Assembly (NCBI RefSeq): GCF_000588875.1
Contig: NZ_JEMV01000008.1
Coordinates: 1-52,797 of the forward strand
Source of the DNA: Sphingobium sp. Ant17
GTDB lineage: Bacteria; Pseudomonadota; Alphaproteobacteria; Sphingomonadales; Sphingomonadaceae
Direction: 5' to 3'
DNA length: 52,797 nucleotides
Shown here: positions 35,405 through 44,584 of the stretch, piece after piece
Position numbering within the stretch: the stretch's first letter is position 1
How the letters are laid out: each line of letters begins with the position of its first letter
Position numbers and translations under genes: made by a program
The notes under the pieces: model-generated
The model's database searches: none
Seen by the model: the letters and a program-made list of their open reading frames with translations, nothing else
What the model was told of the DNA's origin: nothing

Positions 35405-37189
35405 ATGTCAATACGCCGCCTACCCGAACATCTGGTCAATCGTATCGCTGCCGGTGAGGTGGTCGAAAGACCCGCCAGCGCGCTCAAGGAAATCGTCGAA
35501 AACGCTTTGGATGCGGGTGCGACTCGGCTGGCCATCCGCCTGTCGGGTGGCGGGCTGGACCGGATCGAGGTGAGCGACGATGGCTGCGGCATGGATTCGG
35601 CGGACATGGCGCTGGCGCTCGAACGCCATGCCACGTCGAAGATGCCCGACGACGATGCCATTGAAAATGTGGCCACTCTGGGTTTCCGGGGCGAGGCGCT
35701 GCCCTCGATCGCCAGCGTCGCCCGGCTGACAATCGACAGCCGGGTGGCGGGTGCGGACGGATGGAGCCGCACCGTCGATAATGGCCAATTGGTGGCCGAA
35801 GGGCCAGCGGCGCTGCCCCCCGGCACGCGCGTCACCGTGGAGCAGCTATTCGCCAAAGTGCCCGCCCGACGCAAATTCCTGCGCTCGGCCAAGGCGGAAT
35901 ATGCTGCCTGTCTCGACATCATCCGCCGTCTTGCCATGGCCCATCCTGCCGTCGCTTTCGCGCTGGAACATGATGGCCGCCGGACGCTGGGCGTGCAGGC
36001 GGGCGAGGCGCGGGAGGAACGGGTGGCCGCGCTGACCGACCGCGCGCTGGCGGATAATCATGTGATCGTCAGCCTGGAACGAGAAGGCGTGCGCCTGTCG
36101 GGCGTCGCCTCTATCCCCACCTACAATCGGGGCGTGGGCGATCATCAATATCTGTTCGTCAATGGGCGGCCGGTGAAGGACCGGTTGCTGATCGGCGCGC
36201 TGCGCGGGGCTTATGCCGACATGCTGGCGCGGGATCGGCATCCCGTGGTCGCCTTGTTCCTTGACGTGCCGCCACTCGACGTGGACGTCAATGTCCACCC
36301 CGCCAAAACCGAGGTGCGCTTCCGCGATCCTACGATGATCCGGGGCATGATCGTTTCCGGTTTGCGCCGTGCGCTGGATGCGGAGGGCTTTCGTGCCGTC
36401 CAGAACGCCGATCCTGCCGCATTATCCGCCTGGCGTGCCGAGCCGGTGTCGCCGACACCGATCGGCGCGATGCCGATCTTCGAGGCGGCTTCGGTCAACT
36501 ATAATCCCCTGGCTTCATCCTCCTTCGGCGACCGACGGTCGAGTTTCCTGACCCCGCCACCCCAAGCCCGCGCCGAACCGGCCGCTGCCCCGGCGCCTGA
36601 AGGGCAGAGCTTCCCGCTCGGCGTTGCGCGCGGCCAGGTCGCTCGCACCTATATTGTCGCGGAGGCGGAGGATGGCCTCGTTATCGTCGATCAGCATGCC
36701 GCGCATGAGCGGCTGACGCTGGAACGGATGCGCCGGGCAATGGAAGGGCAGGGGGTTGCCAGCCAGGCGCTGTTGCTGCCCGAAGTTGTGGAACTGGAAG
36801 AACCAGCCTGCGACCGTCTGGAAGGCCGTGCGGCGGAACTGCGCGACTTCGGACTGGAACTGGAGCGCTTTGGCCCTTCGGCGATGCTGGTCCGCGCGGT
36901 CCCGGCGATGCTGGGCCAGTCGGACGTGCAGGGACTGGTCACCGACCTCGCCGATGACCTCGCCGCCTATGACAGCGCTTTGTCGCTGAAAGAACGGCTC
37001 GACCTCGTCGCCGCAACAATGGCCTGCCACGGATCGGTCCGCGCTGGCCGCGTGCTGAGCGTCGCGGAAATGAACGCGCTGCTCAGAGAGATGGAAGTGA
37101 CGCCGCGATCGGGCCAGTGCAACCATGGAAGGCCGACTTGGGTGAAGCTGGGTCATGGCGATATCGAGAAGCTATTTGGCAGAAAGTGA
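35405..37189 (+). CDS. mutL: DNA mismatch repair protein MutL with endonuclease motif
   Basis: A 594-residue protein. The N-terminal GHKL ATPase has the N-box Asn in LKEIVENALDAGA, DDGCGM, and GFRGEALPSIASV; the linker (about 350-400) is Ala/Pro-rich. The C-terminal domain contains DQHAAHERLTLE (the nicking-endonuclease motif lost in E. coli MutL) and the terminal CNHGRPTW motif, so this MutL probably nicks DNA itself, as in most bacteria without MutH. It stands alone, divergent from mreB, and converges on the MaoC-like gene. Confidence 0.96.
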   Translation: MSIRRLPEHLVNRIAAGEVVERPASALKEIVENALDAGATRLAIRLSGGGLDRIEVSDDGCGMDSADMALALERHATSKMPDDDAIENVATLGFRGEALPSIASVARLTIDSRVAGADGWSRTVDNGQLVAEGPAALPPGTRVTVEQLFAKVPARRKFLRSAKAEYAACLDIIRRLAMAHPAVAFALEHDGRRTLGVQAGEAREERVAALTDRALADNHVIVSLEREGVRLSGVASIPTYNRGVGDHQYLFVNGRPVKDRLLIGALRGAYADMLARDRHPVVALFLDVPPLDVDVNVHPAKTEVRFRDPTMIRGMIVSGLRRALDAEGFRAVQNADPAALSAWRAEPVSPTPIGAMPIFEAASVNYNPLASSSFGDRRSSFLTPPPQARAEPAAAPAPEGQSFPLGVARGQVARTYIVAEAEDGLVIVDQHAAHERLTLERMRRAMEGQGVASQALLLPEVVELEEPACDRLEGRAAELRDFGLELERFGPSAMLVRAVPAMLGQSDVQGLVTDLADDLAAYDSALSLKERLDLVAATMACHGSVRAGRVLSVAEMNALLREMEVTPRSGQCNHGRPTWVKLGHGDIEKLFGRK

Positions 37190-37210
37190 TCCGAAGAAGT
37201 CAGTCCGCAA

Positions 37211-37681
37211 TCACACCGGCCTTGTGCGCCACATGGCGATCGGGATCATGGTCAGCACGGGCTGATCGTCCTGGTTGAGGATCGTCACCTTGCTGCGCAC
37301 GATCCCCATTTCCGGGCGGCTTTGCGAGGCTTTCTTGTCGATCACTTCGCTTGTCCCGCGCAGCGTGTCGTCGGGGCGTAGCGGGCGGAGCCAGCGCAGT
37401 TCATCGACGCCGATCGCGCCGAGGCTCGCCGCCTGTCGCCCCGGATTCTTCTGCATCTCGGTCACGAACATCTTCATGAACAGCGCGGTGGTGTGCCACC
37501 CGCTGGCCGACAAGGTGGCGAAATGGGTGGTCGCCGCTGCCTCGTCGGACAGGTGGAAAGGCTGGGCGTCGAACTCGGTGGCGAAGGCGATCGTTTCCTC
37601 GCGGCTGACCGTCAGCGGCCCGAAGGCGAAGCTGTCGCCGATTTCAATGTCCTCGAAATAGAGAATGTCATCCATCGCCAC
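37211..37681 (-). CDS. MaoC-like (R)-specific dehydratase-family protein
   Basis: A hot-dog fold protein of 156 residues. YFEDIEIGDSFAFGPLTVSREETIAFATEFDAQPFHLSDEA fits the MaoC hydratase pattern (Asp and His of the active site; residues 9-49), although the usual hydratase motif is modified. GTG 37681 follows AGGA at a good distance; ATG 37675 is an alternative. Such stand-alone genes act on acyl-CoA enoyl or beta-methylmalyl esters; the substrate is not predictable here. It follows phoD on the same strand. Confidence 0.8.
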   Translation of the reverse strand: MAMDDILYFEDIEIGDSFAFGPLTVSREETIAFATEFDAQPFHLSDEAAATTHFATLSASGWHTTALFMKMFVTEMQKNPGRQAASLGAIGVDELRWLRPLRPDDTLRGTSEVIDKKASQSRPEMGIVRSKVTILNQDDQPVLTMIPIAMWRTRPV

Positions 37682-37735
37682 GCCTATCCTTTTGCAACGG
37701 ATGCGCTTCTACCACGCCTTACGTTTACGTCAATG

Positions 37736-39289
37736 TCAGCTGATCTGGAGCGAGGGTTGCCCGCGCGGGACGGTCATGGTCGCGCGCGTGCTGATCGCGC
37801 CGCCCGGCGTCGACACCTGATCCATCACGCGCGCCTGCGTCGTCCAGGCATCCGGGGTCACTTCGCAGACCAGATAGCCGCGCTGATCATTGATGAATTT
37901 GAGCTCCGCGTTATTCTTCAGCATGATGTCGCTGCCGGTGCGCAGGTTCGACCCGTCGCCACCCGACGAGATGGAGGTGGACACGAACTCGACCGCCACG
38001 GTCTTATCGCCATTGTCCAGCAGTCCCGCAAAATTCTGATGCTCGTCGCCGGTCAGCACCACGACATTGTCGAGCCCGCGCATCTTTGCGAGCAGCCGGT
38101 TGCGCTGCGCCGTATAGGCGGCCCAGGTGTCGATATTGTAGATTTTCTGGGTCTCGTCAGCATAGCGGCGGCGGTCGAGCGACATCATCATGATCTGCTG
38201 CGCCACGCAATTCCACTTCGTCTGGCCGCGCGTCATGTTGCGGACCAGCCAGCTTTCTTCCTCGGCGGAAATGACCATCGCCTTGCTATCGTCGATGCCG
38301 GGGCAATAGGGTTTGAACCCATCGTCGCACGGCTGATCGGTGCGGAAGGAGCGGGTGTCGAGAAAGTCGATAGACAGCAGATCGCCGAACCGCGCTTCGC
38401 GATAGGCGTTGGTGATGAGGCCGTTGCGCGGCATCATCGCCGCGCGCACCGGCATAAATTCATACCAGGCCTGCAACCCGGCCTGGCGGCGTAGGCGGAA
38501 GATTTCGGGCGAGGCGGTGCCCTTGCCGGCGATATCCTGAACCCAATTATTCTCGATCTCATGATCGTCGAACGTCGGGAACCATGTGTGCTTGGCGCGT
38601 GCTGCCTGCAGGTCGTAATCGCTTAGATATTGGGCATAACGCAGCCGATAATCGACAATGTCGATGCAATCCTGGCCGATATGCTGGCGCACCTGCGCCT
38701 CCGGCAGCCCATCCTTGTCATAGTTCGGTCCGCGCTTCTTATATTCGTAGATGAAGTCGCCATAATGATAGACGAAATTCAGGTCATCCTCGCGCGCCAG
38801 ATGGCGGAAGGCGGTGAACAGGCCGTCCTCATAATTCTGACACCCGGCCACGCCGAATTTCAACGCCTTGGGACTGGCTGAGGCGAGCGGCAACGTCCGT
38901 GCCCGGCCGCGCGGGGACTGGTCGCCTGCCAGGGCGAAGCGATACCAATAGGGCCGGTCAGGCTGCAATCCTGCCACCTCGACATGAACGCTATGGGCGA
39001 GTTCGGGCCGTGCGGTCGCTTCGCCAGACGCCACGATGGTCTTGAAGCGATCGTCGCTGGCCACTTCCCACTTCACCGGCAGCGGCACCGTCGGCATCCC
39101 GCCATGCGGCTCGAACGGGCGGGGCGCCAGCTTGGTCCAGATGACAAAGCCATCGGCCGCCGGGTCGCCCGAGGTCACTCCCAGCGAAAACGGATAGCCC
39201 GCATACCAGCTTTGCGCCTTCAGCAAAGCGGGCGCGCCGATGGCGGGTGCAGTGGCGGCGGCGGTCAATATCTGGCGGCGGGTCAGCAT
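37736..39289 (-). CDS. phoD: Alkaline phosphatase D family phosphodiesterase (PhoD)
   Basis: The 517-residue protein starts MLTRRQILTAAATAPAIGAP, a twin-arginine-type signal peptide, so it is exported folded. The PhoD_N domain (about 35-130) is followed by the metallophosphatase core: VAGCQNYEDGL, HYGDFIYEY, FDDHEIENNW, QTKWNCVAQQ and VVLTGDEHQN give the Fe/Ca ligands typical of PhoD. It hydrolyses phosphomono- and diesters in the periplasm, often under phosphate limitation. It starts 22 bp after the preceding pyrophosphatase gene, so both may be one transcript. Confidence 0.92.
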   Translation of the reverse strand: MLTRRQILTAAATAPAIGAPALLKAQSWYAGYPFSLGVTSGDPAADGFVIWTKLAPRPFEPHGGMPTVPLPVKWEVASDDRFKTIVASGEATARPELAHSVHVEVAGLQPDRPYWYRFALAGDQSPRGRARTLPLASASPKALKFGVAGCQNYEDGLFTAFRHLAREDDLNFVYHYGDFIYEYKKRGPNYDKDGLPEAQVRQHIGQDCIDIVDYRLRYAQYLSDYDLQAARAKHTWFPTFDDHEIENNWVQDIAGKGTASPEIFRLRRQAGLQAWYEFMPVRAAMMPRNGLITNAYREARFGDLLSIDFLDTRSFRTDQPCDDGFKPYCPGIDDSKAMVISAEEESWLVRNMTRGQTKWNCVAQQIMMMSLDRRRYADETQKIYNIDTWAAYTAQRNRLLAKMRGLDNVVVLTGDEHQNFAGLLDNGDKTVAVEFVSTSISSGGDGSNLRTGSDIMLKNNAELKFINDQRGYLVCEVTPDAWTTQARVMDQVSTPGGAISTRATMTVPRGQPSLQIS

Positions 39290-39310
39290 GGCAAATGTCC
39301 TGAAGGGATG

Positions 39311-40584
39311 TCAGTGTGCGAGGATGGGGGCAAGCGCGGCCGGATCACCGTCACCGGGCACCGGCGCGATGCCGATCAGGCGCGCGAGCAGGGGATAGAC
39401 ATCGACATTGGCGAAATCGCGCTTCGGCTTGTTGCCTGCCGCGAAGGCCGGGCCGTGCGCGATGAACAATGCGCGCATTTCCGGTGCCTGATCGTCCCAG
39501 CCATGGCTGCCGCCGGTTATGGCGTAGGTCGGCGTGGTCGGCTGAATCTCCCACCCGGTTTCGCCCAGGCAGAAATAGGGCGGGATGCGCCGATGGGTGC
39601 CATAATGGAAACGGGCGGGCATGGCTTCCTTGCGCCAGCATTGCATATGGGCGTGGGGCTTGAGCAGAGCGGCTTCCAGCGCCTTTTCGCGTCCCGGCTG
39701 TGCCGCCAGCGTGGCATAAGGACCGGATTCGACAACGCGATAATCGGCCGGATCAGCGATCTTGTCCAATATCACCACCCGGTCGCTGGCGCTGGCGGCC
39801 ATGCCGTGATCGGACAGGATGACGAGATCGGCGGGCTGCCCCATAGTCTTCAGACCGTCGATCAGGTCACGAATATGGCCGTCCACCTCTGTTGCCGCGC
39901 GCGCGGTTTCCGGTGCATCCGGTCCATAAATATGACCGGCCGTATCAACGATGTCGAAATAGAGGGTGACGAAGCGCGGGCGGATGGCGGCCGGGCGGCG
40001 AAGGACGTCCAGCACCATGTTGACGCGCTGGGTGCCACTGACCTGCTGATTGAACTGCGCCCAGTCGCTCGGCCGGGTGCCACCGTCGAGCGTATAGGGC
40101 CATTGCTGCATCCGCGTGCTACCCCAGGCTACGTTCGAGCCGGGCCAGAACATGGTCGCCGTCCGCACTCCGGCCTTTTCCGCCGTCACCCAGATTGGCT
40201 CCGCCTCATTCCACCAATAGGGATCATCGCTCGCCATGGTGAAGCGTTCATCGGGGCGGGTAACGTCCTCCATGCTGTTGGCGACGATGCCATTATTGTC
40301 GGGCCGCTTGCCGGTCACGACGGTCCAGTGATTGGGGAAGGTCTTGGTAGGAAAGGAGGGGCGCATGGGCGCTTCGACGCCGCCTGCTGCCAGGCTGATA
40401 GAACAGGCGTCACGCCCCGTTCCAGATAATCCGGGCGAAAACCATCGATCGACACCAATATGGTGATCGGCGCGCGCACTTCAGCCTGCGCAGCGACGGG
40501 CGGACGTTGTTCGACCGAAGCGCAGGCTCCCAGCGCCCCGGACAGGGTGAGGCAAAGGGCAACGGCTATCGAACGGGGGATCAT
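39311..40584 (-). pseudogene. Nucleotide pyrophosphatase/phosphodiesterase lipoprotein, one apparent frameshift
   Basis: ATG 40584 begins MIPRSIAVALCLTLSGALGACAS, a lipoprotein signal with lipobox cysteine. The alkaline-phosphatase-superfamily core has ITILVSIDGFRPDYL (metal Asp), PTKTFPNHWTVVTGKRPDNN with the catalytic Thr, YFDIVDTAGHIYGP and ILSDHGMA. The frame breaks near 40392-40394, where restoring one C gives VLSALAAGGVEAPMRPSFP; repaired length is about 424 residues. It is an ectonucleotide pyrophosphatase-like enzyme releasing phosphate with PhoD, as the pair is adjacent. The gene after the break is fully open, which favours a sequence error. Confidence 0.85.
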
Positions 40585-40652
40585 GGCGACTCTATGATTA
40601 GGGGCTTTTGAAGCATGGCGCTTAGCAGGGATGCTATGACGGTAAAGTGACA

Positions 40653-41186
40653 CTAAGCGGCAGGTGGGGCAATCCACGACCGCAGGGCGGCCCAGCGCTC
40701 GGCCTTTTGCGCGCGCGATAGGCTGGCATAGGCGCCGCTGGACGAGGGGAGGTCGATCAGCGTCAGGCCCGGCCGGTCGCCCAACTGCCGCCGCCCTTGC
40801 GTGGCTGCGGTCTTGCCGTTGAAGCCGATCGCCGCAAGCGACGGCAGCCGGGCGACGAACGCCCCCAGATCGCGGACTTCCGGAGCGCGAATGGCCCCGT
40901 CCAGGCTTCCCTCACGCTGCGCGCTTTCGATCACATCCCATAGGCCGACGCTCCGCGCTCGCAATCGCTTGAGCCGCATGGCATAGGGTTGGCCGCGCAA
41001 ATCCTCGTCCAGCACATCGCCCATCAGCATCCAGAAGGCGTTGCCGCGATGGGCATAATATTCCCCCTGCCGGATCGATGCATCGCCGGGCAGGCTGCCC
41101 AGAATCAACAGCCGGGTGTCCGCATCGACGCTGGGCGGGAAGGCGGCCTTGCGCTGCGCAGGCGATTGGCCGGGGCGCAGCACCAA
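40653..41186 (-). CDS. Mug/uracil-DNA glycosylase-family protein (deoxyinosine-type)
   Basis: A 177-residue protein of the uracil-DNA glycosylase fold: LLILGSLPGDASIRQGEYYAHRGNAFW carries the GSLPGxxS motif I and the Tyr of motif-like YYAHRGNAFW, and LPSSSGAYAS is the DNA-binding loop. This is the layout of the hypoxanthine/uracil (family 6-like HDG) branch. It removes deaminated bases. Start is TTG 41186 or GTG 41183, three bases after the ychF stop, so it is read from the ychF transcript. Confidence 0.85.
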   Translation of the reverse strand: MVLRPGQSPAQRKAAFPPSVDADTRLLILGSLPGDASIRQGEYYAHRGNAFWMLMGDVLDEDLRGQPYAMRLKRLRARSVGLWDVIESAQREGSLDGAIRAPEVRDLGAFVARLPSLAAIGFNGKTAATQGRRQLGDRPGLTLIDLPSSSGAYASLSRAQKAERWAALRSWIAPPAA

Positions 41187-41189
41187 AGG

Positions 41190-42290
41190 TCAGACGTTGA
41201 AGCGGAACAGCATGATGTCGCCATCCTGCGTGACATAGTCCTTGCCTTCCGACCGCCATTTGCCCGCTTCCTTGGCCCCGGCTTCGCCCTTAAACTGGAC
41301 ATAATCGTCAAAGGCCATGGTTTCGGCGCGGATGAAGCCCTTTTCGAAATCGGTATGGATCGCGCCCGCCGCCTGCGGGGCCTTCGATCCGCGCGCCACG
41401 GTCCAGGCGCGCGCTTCCTTCGGGCCAACGGTGAAGAAGGTGATGAGGCCGAGCAGTTCATAGCCCGCCCGGATGATGCGCGCGAGACCCGCTTCGGCGA
41501 GGCCCAGAGCTTCGAGATATTCGGCCCGTTCCTCGACCGGCATGGTGACGAGTTCGGCTTCGATGGCGGCGGACACGATCACGGCCTTGGCATTTTCTGC
41601 CGCCGCTTTTTCGAACACGCGCGCCGAATGGGCGTTGCCGCTCGACGCGCTGTCTTCCTCGACATTGCAGACATAGAGAACGGGCTTGGCGGTCAGCAAT
41701 TGCGCCTGCGCGAACAGCCGCGCTTCTTCTTCGTCGCGTGGCACCGTCAGGCGTGCGGGCTTGCCATCGCGCAGCAGGTCTAGCGCCTGACCCAGAACGG
41801 CAGCGGCCGCCTTGGCTTCCTTGTCGCCCTGCGCACCCTTTTTCAACAGGTTGGGGACGCGCTTTTCCAGGCTTTCGAGGTCGGCCAGCATCAATTCCGT
41901 CTCGACCGTCTCGGCATCGGCGATCGGATCGACTTTGTTTTCGACATGGGTGATGTCGTCGTCCTCGAAGCAGCGCAGCACATGGACGATCGCGTCGGTC
42001 TCGCGGATATTCGCCAGGAACTGGTTGCCCAGCCCTTCGCCCTTGGACGCGCCACGCACCAGACCCGCAATGTCTACGAACGCCAGCTGCGTTTCGATGA
42101 TCTTGGCCGATCCGCCGATCTTCGCGATCGTCTCCAAGCGTGGGTCAGGCACCGCGACACGCCCCTCGTTCGGCTCGATCGTGCAGAAGGGATAATTCGC
42201 CGCCTGCGCCGCCTGCGTCTCGGTCAGTGCATTGAACAGGGTGGACTTGCCCACATTGGGAAGGCCGACGATACCACAACGAAAACCCAT
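41190..42290 (-). CDS. ychF: Ribosome-associated ATPase YchF/OLA1
   Basis: The 366-residue protein starts MGFRCGIVGLPNVGKSTLFN with a P-loop GLPNVGKS, switch region DIAGLVRGASKGEGLGNQFL, and a specificity motif altered as in YchF (NVEED for NKxD), explaining its ATP preference. The C-terminal TGS domain (GLITFFTVGPKEARAW...) ends DYVTQDGDIMLFRFNV. It binds ribosomes and affects stress response. ATG 42290 was chosen over upstream in-frame starts because it matches the universal N-terminus. Confidence 0.97.
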   Translation of the reverse strand: MGFRCGIVGLPNVGKSTLFNALTETQAAQAANYPFCTIEPNEGRVAVPDPRLETIAKIGGSAKIIETQLAFVDIAGLVRGASKGEGLGNQFLANIRETDAIVHVLRCFEDDDITHVENKVDPIADAETVETELMLADLESLEKRVPNLLKKGAQGDKEAKAAAAVLGQALDLLRDGKPARLTVPRDEEEARLFAQAQLLTAKPVLYVCNVEEDSASSGNAHSARVFEKAAAENAKAVIVSAAIEAELVTMPVEERAEYLEALGLAEAGLARIIRAGYELLGLITFFTVGPKEARAWTVARGSKAPQAAGAIHTDFEKGFIRAETMAFDDYVQFKGEAGAKEAGKWRSEGKDYVTQDGDIMLFRFNV

Positions 42291-42421
42291 TTGACTGCCT
42301 TTGAAGATCGGAAGGATTGCGCGCGCGATAGCGCCTTGTGCGCCCCTTGGCCAGTGGCCCGCAAAGCGGTAGGACAAAAGGGCCAATTGCAATGCGCTTC
42401 GCACGCGCCACATGGAGCGTC

Positions 42422-42871
42422 ATGACAGACATGCAAAGCCAGGCCCATTGGGTTGACGAGACCGGCCGCCAATGGCCCAAGCGCCCGGCGCATGAGACGG
42501 GCGCATTCGGCCGTTGTCCTCGTTGTGGCGAGGGACATATCTTCAACGGCTTCCTGACCATGCGCGAGCATTGCGAAGTCTGTGGCCTTAACTACAGCTT
42601 TGCGGACCCTGCCGACGGCCCGGCCGTGTTCGTGCAATTATTCGCCTGCGTGCCCGGCGTCATCTTCATCATCATGCTCGAAATCATGGCGCGGCCGGGC
42701 GTGTGGGTGCATCTGGCCGTTGGCGTGCCGGTGCTGATCCTGACCACCATTTTACCTATGCGCCCGATCAAGGGCTGGCTGGTCGCCGCCCAGTTCACGA
42801 TGAAGGCGCAGGAAGCGGGTACGGCGGGCTTGTGGGCCAAATTGCACGACGGCCAGGGGACCAAGCCCTAA
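42422..42871 (+). CDS. DUF983 membrane protein
   Basis: A 149-residue protein of the DUF983 family: a CPRCGEGHIFNGFLTMREHCEVCGLNYSFADPADGPA zinc-ribbon-like head (two CxxC pairs, about 32-66) followed by two membrane helices (AVFVQLFACVPGVIFIIML, HLAVGVPVLILTTILPM). ATG 42422 with GGAG close upstream is preferred over ATG 42392. In alphaproteobacteria the family occurs alone or near cytochrome genes; its function is unknown. It converges on the regulator gene. Confidence 0.88.
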   Translation: MTDMQSQAHWVDETGRQWPKRPAHETGAFGRCPRCGEGHIFNGFLTMREHCEVCGLNYSFADPADGPAVFVQLFACVPGVIFIIMLEIMARPGVWVHLAVGVPVLILTTILPMRPIKGWLVAAQFTMKAQEAGTAGLWAKLHDGQGTKP

Positions 42872-42880
42872 CGCTATCAT

Positions 42881-44311
42881 TCAGCCAATCCAGTAGGGCA
42901 CGATCTGCCGATTGTCCGGGTCGACATGGATCGGCCGATCGGCGGGCGGAAAGGCGCGCTGGTCGCAGCTTTGGCGCGAACAGAGGCGACAGGTGATGCC
43001 GATCGGCGTCGCTGCGCCCTCGACGTCCAGTTGCAGGCCATCGGCATAGACGAAGTTCGCCGCATGGGCCGTCTCGCACCCCAGCACCACGGCAAAGCGG
43101 CGCGGCGTCCGGCTATAGCTGCCCGATGGCTTTACCAGCCCCTTGGCCATGGAGACGTACCGCACGCCATCGGGCGTTTCGCCCAGTTGCACGTTGATCC
43201 GGTCAGGAATCGCCACTGCCTCATGCACGTTCCACAAGGGGCAGGCCCCGCCAAACCGCGCGAATTGCAAGCGGGTGGCGCTGTGCCGTTTGGTGATGTT
43301 GCCCGCCATGTCGACCCGGCAGAAAAAGAAAGGGATGCCGCGCAGCCCCGGCCGCTGGAGCGTCGAAAGCCGATGGCAGGCCTGCTCGAAGCTGACGCCG
43401 AAGGTGCGGGCGAGCCGGTCTATATCGTGGCGCATCGTGCGGGCAGCCTCGCGGAAAGCGGCATAGGGCATGAGCAGCGCGCCCGCCGCATAATTGCCAA
43501 GGCCTATGGCCAGCAGCCGGTCTGCCCCAGTCACGGGCAATCCTGCCTTGCTCACAACATCGGCGATCACGGCCTGACCCTCCAGCATCATGAGCTGGTG
43601 TGCCAGCATGAATTTGCGGCTCTCGGTCGGCAGCGCCGCATTGACGAACAGCCGCTTGGTGCTGCTGGTATAGGATCGCAGCGCGCTGTCGGGCGTATCC
43701 GCGATCAGCGTTTCGATGCCATGCCGCCGTGCCAGTGCTTCAACCAGCATGCCTTCGTCCAGAGCTCCCTTCTCCAGAATATGCCCGGCGGTGAAGCTGG
43801 CGGCCATATCCTCTGCCAGGCAATCGATGCTGTGGACATAATTGCCCGCTTCATGAAACCAGTCGCGCGCCGCTTCCCACGGCAGCCTCGCCTGCACCGT
43901 GCTGTCGTTGGCGATCGCTTCTTCGATCATGTTGATGCGCTCGTTGGCCCGCAGATGCGCGTTATAGAGGTCGAGATAGCGCGCCGCAAACTCCGGGAAT
44001 TGAAGATGCAATTTCTCGATCCGCTCCGGCTCCAGCGCGACGCCGGGCAGTTCGGGATGGCTGAGCGCGAAGGTGAAGGCGCCCAGCATCTGCTCATCCT
44101 CCCGCGCGTCGAAACTGGCCCAGTCGGTCGGAAAGGCATTGGCCAGCGCCGCCTTGACCTTGGCCGTCAGCGGCCGGTCGTCATTTTCCATCTGGGATAG
44201 GTAAGACACGGAGATGCCCAGCGCTTGCGCCATCGTTGCCTGATCCATGCGATGGTCGAGGCGCAACTGGCGCAGCCGTGGTCCTGCAAAGATACGATTG
44301 CCGCGTGCCAT
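42881..44311 (-). CDS. XRE/ImmA-type short-chain acyl-CoA regulator (RamB/ScfR-like)
   Basis: The 476-residue protein has an N-terminal XRE helix-turn-helix ([20 protein letters not shown], then [15 protein letters not shown]), an IrrE/ImmA-like DUF955 middle (about 160-290, with the [12 protein letters not shown] remnant of the HExxH motif) and a C-terminal DUF2083 domain containing CPLWNVHEA and [16 protein letters not shown]. This is the RamB/ScfR family controlling acetate, propionate and other short-chain acyl-CoA genes. It diverges from pccB, and TTTGC-type palindromes lie between them, so it probably controls the pathway and itself. ATG 44311 is used; ATG 44332 is possible. Confidence 0.88.
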   Translation of the reverse strand: MARGNRIFAGPRLRQLRLDHRMDQATMAQALGISVSYLSQMENDDRPLTAKVKAALANAFPTDWASFDAREDEQMLGAFTFALSHPELPGVALEPERIEKLHLQFPEFAARYLDLYNAHLRANERINMIEEAIANDSTVQARLPWEAARDWFHEAGNYVHSIDCLAEDMAASFTAGHILEKGALDEGMLVEALARRHGIETLIADTPDSALRSYTSSTKRLFVNAALPTESRKFMLAHQLMMLEGQAVIADVVSKAGLPVTGADRLLAIGLGNYAAGALLMPYAAFREAARTMRHDIDRLARTFGVSFEQACHRLSTLQRPGLRGIPFFFCRVDMAGNITKRHSATRLQFARFGGACPLWNVHEAVAIPDRINVQLGETPDGVRYVSMAKGLVKPSGSYSRTPRRFAVVLGCETAHAANFVYADGLQLDVEGAATPIGITCRLCSRQSCDQRAFPPADRPIHVDPDNRQIVPYWIG

Positions 44312-44340
44312 ATTGGAGTTCCCTATGCCCACCCTGCACC

Positions 44341-44457
44341 GTTCGCCCTGAGTAGGGACTTAGCGAAGTCGAAGGCCCGTATCGAAGGGATCGCACTGCA
44401 CTGGCTGTCCTTCGATACGCCGCTTCGACAAGCTCAGCGGCTACTCGGGACGAACGG
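44341..44457. repeat. REP-type inverted repeat pair
   Basis: GTTCGCCCTGAGTAGGG at the left and CTACTCGGGACGAACGG at the right, each followed inward by TCGAAG-type blocks, form a large imperfect hairpin. Related blocks occur at 49026-49128 and 50381-50458. Confidence 0.75.
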
Positions 44458-44480
44458 AGGTTTTGATATGCCCATTCCTA

Positions 44481-44537
44481 ATTTGCGAAGTCGTGATTTG
44501 CAAATTAGCAAATTTACATTTGCGAAAAATCGCAAAG
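44481..44537. promoter_or_regulatory. Candidate operator array of the acyl-CoA regulator
   Basis: Four TTTGC-type sites: TTTGCGAA (44482-44489), the palindrome ATTTGCAAAT (44496-44505), TTAGCAAA (44505-44512), and the perfect inverted repeat TTTGCGA-AAAA-TCGCAAA (44519-44536). The cores resemble the TTTGCAAA box bound by RamB-family regulators. The array is unusually A+T-rich for this genome. Confidence 0.7.
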
Positions 44538-44559
44538 CTTGGGACAGAGCCGCTATAAG
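44531..44559 (+). promoter_or_regulatory. Probable pccB promoter
   Basis: TATAAG (44554-44559) stands 17 bases after a weak -35 CGCAAA (44531-44536), which is the right arm of the operator palindrome. Overlap of -35 and operator suggests direct control by the divergent regulator. Confidence 0.4.
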
Positions 44560-44584
44560 CCGTCCGCGCACTGACCGGAGAGAT

